Assembly (NCBI GenBank): GCA_018822835.1
Contig: JAHJJO010000090.1
Span: forward strand, 1-5,206
Direction of reading: 5' to 3'
Source of the DNA: Patescibacteria group bacterium
GTDB taxonomy: Bacteria; Patescibacteriota; Patescibacteriia; Patescibacteriales; JAHJJO01
DNA length: 5,206 nt
In this document: positions 1-5,206 of the stretch, in pieces
Layout of the letters: the number at the start of each line of letters is the position of its first letter
Position numbering within the stretch: the stretch's first letter is position 1
The notes under the pieces: generated by a model
Database searches by the model: none
What the model was told of the DNA's origin: nothing
What the model saw: only the letters and a program-made list of their open reading frames with translations
Position numbers and translations under genes: made by a program

Positions 1-754
1 AAATATTAAAAATATTTATTTATTAGATCCGGCAATAACTTTAAATGAATATAAAAAAATTGAAACAGCGCGAATTAAATTTAAATATTGGCTTTTAGAA
101 ATGTCTGAATATAAAAAAATGCGATTTTGGAAAAATTTCGCAATAAAATTTATATTTGAATCAAACGCAATTGAAGGAAGTAAATTATCACAGAATGAAG
201 TAGAAAAAATAATAAAAAAACAATATATAAAAAAGAAAGCTGAACGCCAAGAAATATTAGAAGTTGAAAATTCAATAAAAGCTTTTGAAATTATTAAATC
301 AGCCGAGTTTAAGTTAAATCAACGCTCAATAATAGAGTTGCATAAAATTTTAGTCAATGGGCTTAGCATTGACAGCGGATATAAAACAAAAAATATTATA
401 GTTAACAATAAAACAACAATCTCGCCTGGTGAAGTTAGAAAAAATATGGCTGAATTACTATTATGTAGAGTAAAACAAAAAAATAAAAAATGTCATCCAT
501 TTATAACGGCTGTTAAATTTCATCAACGATTTGAATTAATACATCCATTTTCTGACGGCAATGGCAGAATAGGTAGATTATTGCTTAACTGGATGTTGCT
601 TAAATCCGGATACGGTATTATTCTTTTGAAAAATAAAAATAGGCAGGCGTATTTTTCATCATTAGACCAAGCTGACAATGGTCGACCAAGGAAACTGTTC
701 AGGCATTGTGTTCAATCCTATCAAAGAACTTTTGAAGATTTTTTGTTTCCATAA
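1..754 (+). CDS. Fic-domain protein (probable AMP-transferase), 5' end outside window
   Basis: Fic proteins usually transfer AMP from ATP to a hydroxyl side chain of a target protein. Residues are counted from the first complete codon at base 2; 250 are visible. The canonical Fic motif HPFSDGNGRIGR lies at residues 181-192 (bases 542-577), with catalytic His181, Asp185, Asn187 and Arg192 all present. Upstream is a flap-like stretch (GYKTKNIIV, then SPGEV) typical of the fold. An SxxxEG motif, S-N-A-I-E-G at residues 54-59, matches the inhibitory helix of class II Fic proteins, whose Glu occupies the ATP gamma-phosphate site, so the enzyme is probably autoinhibited. The frame has no stop from base 2 and reads as plausible protein. 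ATG 101 lacks a Shine-Dalgarno sequence and sits only about 20 codons before the inhibitory motif, so it is probably internal. No C-terminal winged helix follows the catalytic domain. The target protein is unknown, and no antitoxin-like neighbour is visible. Confidence 0.93.
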   Translation, partial: NIKNIYLLDPAITLNEYKKIETARIKFKYWLLEMSEYKKMRFWKNFAIKFIFESNAIEGSKLSQNEVEKIIKKQYIKKKAERQEILEVENSIKAFEIIKSAEFKLNQRSIIELHKILVNGLSIDSGYKTKNIIVNNKTTISPGEVRKNMAELLLCRVKQKNKKCHPFITAVKFHQRFELIHPFSDGNGRIGRLLLNWMLLKSGYGIILLKNKNRQAYFSSLDQADNGRPRKLFRHCVQSYQRTFEDFLFP

Positions 755-807
755 TTTCAGCATTGTTTAACTTAATTTATTTTCTGTATCTCTTTTCAAG
801 CTTTTTG

Positions 808-888
808 CCTCGTCAGAATCTCTCAGCAGAGGATTCTGACGATTAATGCTTTAGTACGCTAATCCTCTGCTGAGAAATTCCAGCGAGG
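808..888. repeat. Large imperfect inverted repeat (28-nt arms, 25-nt spacer)
   Basis: The left arm (808-835) and the reverse complement of the right arm (861-888) agree at 24 of 28 positions. This includes a perfect 15-bp core, TCTCAGCAGAGGATT at 821-835 against 861-875, and a perfect terminal 5 bp (CCTCG and CGAGG ends, with the outer G). One of the four mismatches would be a G-U wobble in RNA. The spacer 836-860 could form a weak inner stem. Size, symmetry and higher GC than the flanking genes suggest a dispersed intergenic palindrome (REP- or MITE-like) or a bidirectional terminator. No T-run follows directly on either side, which weakens the terminator reading. Confidence 0.8.
810..842. 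repeat. Perfect 11-bp hairpin overlapping the larger inverted repeat
   Basis: TCGTCAGAATC (810-820) is the exact reverse complement of GATTCTGACGA (832-842), with an 11-nt spacer. It shares its bases with the left arm of the 808-888 palindrome, so the two structures cannot form together on one strand. The spacer holds most of the CTCAGCAGAG core used by the larger pairing. Confidence 0.8.
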
Positions 889-900
889 TTAGGACAGCTG

Positions 901-924
901 GATCCCCGTTTGCACGGGAATGAC
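901..924. repeat. Short hairpin resembling a dispersed intergenic repeat
   Basis: CCCGT (905-909) pairs with ACGGG (914-918) around a 4-nt loop. After one mismatch the pairing resumes at 902-903 with 920-921. The surrounding text, GGATCCCCG then CGGGAATGACA, looks like the 'GGATCCCCGC...GCGGGAATGACA' class of short palindromes I associate with dispersed intergenic repeats in many bacterial genomes. That resemblance is from memory. Only one copy is in the window, so repetition cannot be shown here. Confidence 0.45.
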
Positions 925-947
925 AATTGAACGGTTTTTTATTTTTT
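906..947 (+). terminator. Weak candidate intrinsic terminator for the Fic gene
   Basis: CCGTT (906-910) can pair with AACGG (930-934) across a 19-nt loop, and the stem is followed at once by TTTTTTATTTTTT (935-947). The T-run position is right for a plus-strand rho-independent terminator, but the stem is short, the loop long, and the pairing competes with the hairpin at 905-918. It lies about 150 bases past the Fic stop codon. An alternative is that the 808-888 palindrome halts transcription. Confidence 0.3.
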
Positions 948-1009
948 GGAGAACGACACAGTAGTGCGGAGTCATAGTGTTTTGTCTATACATGCTATAT
1001 AGATTTAAT

Positions 1010-1063
1010 TTATTTTTTATCAATCTCATCAAACGCCGCATCAATATCTTTCTTGAGCTGTAG
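1010..1063 (-). pseudogene. Out-of-frame C-terminal tail of the giant protein (probable frameshift remnant)
   Basis: On the minus strand, one frame off the large gene, the codons read LQLKKDIDAAFDEIDKK and end at TAA (1010-1012). The composition (Lys/Asp/Glu/Ala helix) matches the large protein, and the sequence continues naturally from ...KTNLT if one base near 1061 is removed. The frame is closed just upstream by TAA at 1064-1066, so it cannot be an independent gene. The annotated frame instead ends TAQERY and TGA at 1041-1043. The simplest reading is a one-base insertion (or loss of two bases) between about 1043 and 1066, or an assembly error. Programmed +1 frameshifting is possible, but no recognised slippery signal was seen. 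Confidence 0.55.
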
Positions 1064-4000
1064 TTAAATTTGTTTTTGCTGCTATAGCTTCAATTCTGGT
1101 TTCTGCTAAATCTTCTGGAGACATATTTCCTGTGTATCCTCCTTTTACGCTTCCATTTTTAATGCCCTGCATCATTCTCACATCACGATTTACTTCGTCC
1201 ATTACCTTTGCCTCAAATATGCCGTATTTAGGTCTATCACCGTATTTAGCAGAATACTCTTTAAGAAGTCTTTCAGTTTCAGCTATTTCTTTTTCAAAAA
1301 ACTCGATGTGCTCCATTTGTGTCTCGCTTAACTCTCCAACAATCGCAGGTTTTTCGCCTGATCCAGCAACGGCATCTTCTTCTGTGTCTATTTCCATTTG
1401 TCCTTCCTTTGTTTCAAAAAGCTTCTTCGGAGGTTCGTTTTCAAATTCATTCAACTTCTCATCCGAAACGCTTGCGCCCTCCGTTTTTATTGCCCCTATA
1501 TCTTCAGAATTTATTTTTCCACTTTGCTGTTGTTCTAACAGTCGTTCTCTTAACATATTAGCTGTGCTTCTTCCGCCACCTGCTCCAACTTCTGGCGATA
1601 TTTCGTCAGGCGCTATCGGCATTGGCTCTACTGTCTTAATGTTTCCAAGCAATTCTTTAATTTCTTTTTCAGCAAAATGTGTTCTTTTGCCTCCGAAAAA
1701 TCCTAACCATTTTCGTGGAAACCAATCTGCTTTTCCATCTGCGTCAGTATCTATTTCATTCCAGGATCCATTTTTTCTCATTAAAACCGTTCTAAGCTCG
1801 GTTCTTCCATCATCCCAAATTCTTCTTGGCTGCCAATCTGTTCCAGTTGGCAATTTTTTACTCTTTGCCATTTCAGCAAAAGCATCCATATCAAATTTTA
1901 AATCTTCTTGGGTGGGAGCATCTCCAAAGCTACTCTTTAAAGCGCCTATTAAATCCTCATGCCCACTTCTCGTTTTAAGAACTTGAATATAAGCATCTGT
2001 AGCATTTTCGTCCAGAGCGTTAAATTGCATCTGTGTTTTAACAGCTTCACTAAAATGCATATTAACTCTTTCTGTATTGCCAATTTCTATTGCTTTATTT
2101 AATGCTTCACTGGCTCTTTCAAATGGTCGTTCAAAACGAATAGGGTCATTTTTTACTTGATTAAATATTTTTATTTGCTCTTTAATTACTGCCTCTTGTT
2201 CTGGGTTAATACTGCCTACTTGGCTTTGTTCTTTTCCTAATATTTCTTCAGGTATTTTTACTCCTTCTTCCCGAGCGTTAGTTATTTTGTCACTTAATGC
2301 TTCATGCATTGTTTGTATTTCTTTTGCTTGGTCATCTACTGAGAGTTCTCTTAATGGTTCTAATATTTTTTCTGCTTCCTGATCTACAAACTCTTGAGGT
2401 CCTAACGCAGGTCCTTTTACTGGTATTGGCACTTCTTCAGCATGGGGACGGGAACCGCCGGTGACAATACTCTCTTTTTCTACTGGCGCAACAGGTATTT
2501 TGGGATCTATTTCTTTATCATGAAGATATTCATATTTTTCATGCTCTCTTCCTTCAAAATTTTCACTCTTAAAATCATCAGCTAATTGGTGGCTTTCATG
2601 GCCTTGGAAATTTCCATCAGCATCTTTAATATATTCAGTAATCCCAACTATCTTTCCATCCCCATCTTTCTCTAAAACATAAGCAGCTTTGTCAATCCCG
2701 CTTGTTCCAACCCTTATTTCCTGTCCTGTCTCAGGATCAACATAACCAGCTTTAATCGCGATGCGATGCGCTTCTGCTCCAGCATCGCCATCAAAATTAG
2801 GATCTGCTTTTAGTTGCCTAAACAAAGAATGCTCAATGCCTTCTCCTTTTTGAATTATCGCGCCTTCTGGCAGCTTTTCAGCTTTAATAATTTCATCTGT
2901 CGGCATTATTTCCTCTTTTTCACCACCTGCTCCTATCACTTCTGCATCATCTTCGCCTGCTAATTCTGAAAATTGATCTATTTTTATATCTTCTGGTTTA
3001 ATAACGCCTTGTTGTTTTAATAAATCAATCATTTTAGTAGCCTCAGTTGTTTTTATAGACGTTTTAGGTCCAAGACTAGCTTCTACTAACTTATTTAATG
3101 CTTCCGGATCCACCCCATTTTTAATATCCACATCTACTCCTGCTACTTTTAGACTTTCTTGCAATTTTTCTATTTCAGTATCAATTTTTATTTTATCTAT
3201 TGCTAATATTGCCTCTTTCATTTCCGCAGGATTCATATTTGGCGCATCCATAGATAATATCGATTCTCCTCCTATAATTCCCTTAATCCCTCCTATGGCT
3301 CCCTTAACTTTCCCGATCATTCGTTCTGTTACTTGTCCATCTCCAACTACTAAATCCCTAATAGCATAACCTGCGGTAGCAAATCCAGCAGACGTTAATA
3401 CTGCATATGTTATTTTTTTTCTCAACTCTTTACCTTGAGCCTCGCTCGTCTTATCTTTTCTATAATCCAAAAATCGTTCAATTCTACTTTCTACATCTTC
3501 TGTTTGATGTATGCCTAATGCTTTTAATTTTGTTATAGCTTCTTTATGATCAACTAATGCGCTATCTAATTCAATAAGTTGTTTATCAATTTCTTTTGTA
3601 TTCTCTGTTTTTTGAAGCTCTTGTTTTCTTATTTCTATTTTTTTCTTAACCTCCTCTAATTCATTTAATTTTTTTTCTAATCTTTCTTGACCCTGTTTTT
3701 TCCTTAACTCATCTTCATTTTTTGCATCGTATTCGCAATGTTTGCAAACTAATGCCTCGCTGATCACTTGATTTAATTCATATACATTGCTTAATCTTGA
3801 ATTTTCATCTCCAAAATTTACTAAACCTTCATTTATTTTTCTTTGTGTATAATCTAATCTTCGTTTAAATTTTCCAAGTAATACAATTGTTGTTAGATGA
3901 TTTTTTTCTGGATTATCCTCATCAATTTTTGATTTTAAAGCTCGCATTTTAGCAACTAAATCATTAGCGTCAACGAAATCTTTTTTTTCTCTAGTAGCTT

Positions 4001-5206
4001 CCAATCTCTGTTTAAGAATTTCACCTTTTACTTCTGCTAATTTTTCTAACTCTCGAAATTTTTGTAATCTTTTTTGCTCTTCCTCTGTTAACTGTTTAGA
4101 ATCTTTTTTTGCTAATTCTATGCATTGTTTTTTATCTTCTACTATTGGTAATAATTTTTTTATTTGATTATTAATAGTGTCAACTTGCTTAATCAATTCT
4201 TGTTCTTCTGGGCTAATATTTTTTTCTCCTTTTCTTGACATTATTTCTTTTTCTCTAAATTCTTGCTTAGTTTTTTGCCATGCCCTAATTCCACCTATTG
4301 CGCCAGCTGTAGCAGGAGCGGCAATTAATCCTATTGTTGACATTGTAAAACTTCTAACTAAAAAACCGCCTACTGCGAAAGCTCCTTTTGTTGTTGCTAA
4401 ATTTTTTAATACACTCCGAAAAGCTGATTCGTTTTTTATTTTTAATAATTGTTCTTCAACCTCTGGATGCGCTTTTAAAATTTGGTCTAAAGATAGCTTT
4501 AATTCTATTTGATTCATATACAACATCGCTTCTTGCTCATTACTTTTTTCTTTTTTTAAATTTAAAATTTCTGTTTTAGCTCCTTCAAATTCTTCTTTAG
4601 ATTGACCAAATTTTTTTCGATTATCTTTATCAGCAGTTTTTAACGACCATTCGTATGGCATTTTACTATATTTAGTAGCTATTTTATTAAAGTTATTAAC
4701 TTGCGTTTTTTCTATACCAGTTAAATTTTCAAAATCCTTTTCTTTATCAATATATTGAATCTCTAATTTTTCTTTTCCATCAACTTCCTTAACAACCTCA
4801 ACTTCAGGTCCATTTTCTTTCATTTCATTGACTAATGATTGTAAATTTGTTCCGTGTTTGTCTATGCCTCCAGTCTTCTCTTCTTCTGCTGTTTCTTTTT
4901 TAAACTCTATTACCCGACCTTCTTTTGTTATGCTATTTCTCCATATGCTTAACAAATGTTTCTTTGTATCTGTCCATTCATCTTTTAATTGCCAAAATTT
5001 CTTTTTCTCACCTTTAAATTTATCAACTTCTTTTTGTTTTTTTACTGCTGCAATTTCTATTTTAGCTAATTTTAACTGTCTTAAATTTTCTATCACTAAT
5101 TTTTGTTGTCCGTCAGATAAATTATTAAAGCCTTCAATGTCTTTTAAATTCTCTGCTGTAATGCCAAAATCTTTTGCAAAAATCTCCTCTATATTTTTTT
5201 GCGCGT
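1041..5206 (-). CDS. Giant multi-domain coiled-coil protein with two hydrophobic segments, unknown function, 5' end outside window
   Basis: Function not recognised. The frame stays open 36 codons beyond GTG 5094-5096 to the window edge, so that GTG is internal (...DGQQKL-V-IENLRQL) and at least 1,387 residues are encoded. Counted from the first complete codon: residues 1-270 are a charged helical domain including FNKIATKYSKMPYEWS (172-187). About 275-306 is a Gly/Ala-rich hydrophobic segment (4287-4382). About 332-408 and 491-566 are coiled coils, with a lone CKHC pair at 487-490. About 598-620 is a second hydrophobic segment (3345-3413), followed by a Gly-rich stretch. Acidic and Pro-rich linkers then join several modules: 780-896 (HRIAIKAGYVDPETG), a helical region, and a Trp-rich module with DTDADGKAD at 1152-1160. 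No N-terminal signal can be judged. From memory, similar conserved hypothetical proteins occur in Patescibacteria. A membrane- or envelope-associated structural role is only an inference. The C-terminus looks frameshifted. Confidence 0.9.
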   Translation of the reverse strand, partial: AQKNIEEIFAKDFGITAENLKDIEGFNNLSDGQQKLVIENLRQLKLAKIEIAAVKKQKEVDKFKGEKKKFWQLKDEWTDTKKHLLSIWRNSITKEGRVIEFKKETAEEEKTGGIDKHGTNLQSLVNEMKENGPEVEVVKEVDGKEKLEIQYIDKEKDFENLTGIEKTQVNNFNKIATKYSKMPYEWSLKTADKDNRKKFGQSKEEFEGAKTEILNLKKEKSNEQEAMLYMNQIELKLSLDQILKAHPEVEEQLLKIKNESAFRSVLKNLATTKGAFAVGGFLVRSFTMSTIGLIAAPATAGAIGGIRAWQKTKQEFREKEIMSRKGEKNISPEEQELIKQVDTINNQIKKLLPIVEDKKQCIELAKKDSKQLTEEEQKRLQKFRELEKLAEVKGEILKQRLEATREKKDFVDANDLVAKMRALKSKIDEDNPEKNHLTTIVLLGKFKRRLDYTQRKINEGLVNFGDENSRLSNVYELNQVISEALVCKHCEYDAKNEDELRKKQGQERLEKKLNELEEVKKKIEIRKQELQKTENTKEIDKQLIELDSALVDHKEAITKLKALGIHQTEDVESRIERFLDYRKDKTSEAQGKELRKKITYAVLTSAGFATAGYAIRDLVVGDGQVTERMIGKVKGAIGGIKGIIGGESILSMDAPNMNPAEMKEAILAIDKIKIDTEIEKLQESLKVAGVDVDIKNGVDPEALNKLVEASLGPKTSIKTTEATKMIDLLKQQGVIKPEDIKIDQFSELAGEDDAEVIGAGGEKEEIMPTDEIIKAEKLPEGAIIQKGEGIEHSLFRQLKADPNFDGDAGAEAHRIAIKAGYVDPETGQEIRVGTSGIDKAAYVLEKDGDGKIVGITEYIKDADGNFQGHESHQLADDFKSENFEGREHEKYEYLHDKEIDPKIPVAPVEKESIVTGGSRPHAEEVPIPVKGPALGPQEFVDQEAEKILEPLRELSVDDQAKEIQTMHEALSDKITNAREEGVKIPEEILGKEQSQVGSINPEQEAVIKEQIKIFNQVKNDPIRFERPFERASEALNKAIEIGNTERVNMHFSEAVKTQMQFNALDENATDAYIQVLKTRSGHEDLIGALKSSFGDAPTQEDLKFDMDAFAEMAKSKKLPTGTDWQPRRIWDDGRTELRTVLMRKNGSWNEIDTDADGKADWFPRKWLGFFGGKRTHFAEKEIKELLGNIKTVEPMPIAPDEISPEVGAGGGRSTANMLRERLLEQQQSGKINSEDIGAIKTEGASVSDEKLNEFENEPPKKLFETKEGQMEIDTEEDAVAGSGEKPAIVGELSETQMEHIEFFEKEIAETERLLKEYSAKYGDRPKYGIFEAKVMDEVNRDVRMMQGIKNGSVKGGYTGNMSPEDLAETRIEAIAAKTNLTTAQERY
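2517..2867 (-). other. Conserved-looking C-terminal module of the giant protein (about 117 residues)
   Basis: The module runs from EGAIIQKGEGIEHSLFRQL to HEKYEYLHD and lies between acidic and Pro-rich linkers, as an independently folding unit would. It contains AHRIAIKAGYVDPETGQE, an Asp/Gly pair of turns (KDGDGKIVG and KDADGNFQG) and several His residues. The opening IxKGEGIxHSLxxQL faintly recalls a LysM-type start (GDxIxxI), but the rest does not follow LysM. I recall similar segments in large Patescibacteria hypothetical proteins; no function is known to me. Confidence 0.4.
3345..3413 (-). other. Hydrophobic segment 2 in the giant protein
   Basis: ITYAVLTSAGFATAGYAI is uncharged over about 18 residues and is preceded by a Lys/Arg cluster (RKDK, then LRKK). 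It is followed by RDLVV and a Gly-rich stretch (GAIGGIKGIIGG). This is a plausible single transmembrane helix. It would leave the coiled-coil part and the C-terminal modules on opposite sides of a membrane, with the basic flank suggesting the coiled-coil side is cytoplasmic. Confidence 0.5.
4287..4382 (-). other. Hydrophobic Gly/Ala-rich segment 1 in the giant protein
   Basis: About 32 residues from GAFAVGGFLV through TIGLIAAPATAGAIGGI contain a single charged residue (Arg) and are flanked by Lys/Arg-rich helices. The length could span a membrane once, or dip in and out as a short hairpin around the central Arg-Ser-Phe-Thr. The high Gly/Ala content would also suit a helix-packing segment. Confidence 0.5.

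Larger units (their letters stand above)
755..1009. other. Convergent intergenic region, repeat-rich and higher in GC
   Basis: This gap separates two convergent genes and holds no convincing ORF. By hand count, bases 781-960 are about 43% GC (77 of 180), against 17-28% in sampled lines of the Fic gene. The left part (755-805) is plain AT-rich sequence. The middle holds nested inverted repeats (808-888) and a short hairpin (901-924). The right part has two T-runs (935-940 and 942-947), then unassigned sequence up to the end of the minus-strand gene. No A-run on the plus strand suitable for a minus-strand intrinsic terminator was found, so transcript termination of the large gene is unexplained. 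Confidence 0.7.

Noticed and set aside
101..103. ATG as the start codon of the Fic gene
   Set aside because: The frame is open without a stop to base 2, the upstream translation looks like protein, and there is no Shine-Dalgarno sequence before the ATG.
46..120. 15-base direct repeat TGAATATAAAAAAAT at 46-60 and 106-120, exactly 60 bases apart
   Set aside because: It falls within coding sequence, encodes the common EYKK helix segment twice, and is A-rich enough to arise by chance in this composition.
808..930. CRISPR array or attachment site
   Set aside because: The repeats are inverted rather than direct and evenly spaced, and no integrase, cas gene or tRNA end is present.
990..1009. Weak CTATA...TATAG hairpin as a minus-strand terminator
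   Set aside because: The stem is five A/T-rich pairs and there is no downstream T-run on the minus strand.
1029..1043. Alternative genetic code with TGA as glycine (Absconditabacteria/Gracilibacteria type)
   Set aside because: No in-frame TGA occurs in about 1,390 codons of the giant gene or in the Fic gene, and reading through the final TGA gives no coherent extension.
1132..1986. An 855-base open frame on the plus strand opposite the giant gene
   Set aside because: It lies wholly antisense to the giant gene's coherent frame. Its translation is Ser/Phe/Pro-rich with no domain-like pattern, as expected for the complement of Glu/Lys/Gly-rich codons.
4177..4579. Plus-strand open frames opposite the N-terminal part of the giant gene
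   Set aside because: They are short and antisense to a well-supported frame. Their hydrophobic look is the mirror of Lys/Glu-rich and Gly/Ala-rich codons on the other strand.
5094..5096. GTG as the start codon of the giant gene
   Set aside because: The same frame continues 36 codons to the window edge with a coherent sequence (IEGFNNLSDGQQKL just before it), so the valine is internal.

Overview
This is an AT-rich bacterial window holding two incomplete protein-coding genes that converge on a short, more GC-rich intergenic stretch. The low GC, the Lys/Asn/Ile-rich proteins and a very long coiled-coil protein of a type I associate with Candidate Phyla Radiation (Patescibacteria/Parcubacteria-like) genomes suggest such an organism. 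That placement rests on style and memory of similar proteins, not on a marker gene. The standard genetic code fits: a reading frame of about 1,390 codons is open without internal TGA, and both genes close cleanly.

Layout. Bases 1-754 (+) encode the C-terminal 250 residues of a Fic-domain protein. The frame is already open at the left edge, so the ATG at 101 is probably internal. It carries a complete Fic active-site motif and an N-terminal-type inhibitory motif (S-N-A-I-E-G), so it is probably an autoinhibited AMP-transferase. Bases 755-1009 are intergenic. They contain a large imperfect inverted repeat (808-888), a smaller perfect 11-bp hairpin nested in it (810-842), a short hairpin resembling dispersed intergenic repeats (901-924), and a weak terminator-like hairpin followed by a T-run (906-947). 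Bases 1041-5206 (-) encode at least 1,387 residues of a giant multi-domain protein whose N-terminus lies beyond the right edge. It has an alpha-helical N-terminal part, two hydrophobic segments, long charged coiled coils, one CxxC pair, and linker-separated C-terminal modules with Asp-rich, possibly calcium-binding loops. I cannot assign it a function.

The most checkable oddity is at the 3' end of the giant gene. The annotated frame stops at TGA 1041-1043, but the neighbouring frame carries a convincing C-terminal tail (1010-1063, ending DIDAAFDEIDKK and TAA). This suggests a one-base frameshift, real or an assembly error, very near the end of the gene. GC also differs along the giant gene, roughly 20-28% in its first half and often 40-58% in sampled lines of the last third.

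The two genes are convergent, so they are not in one operon, and nothing in the window shows that they work together. No tRNA, rRNA, CRISPR array, transposase gene or riboswitch was recognised. Promoters for both genes would lie outside the window.
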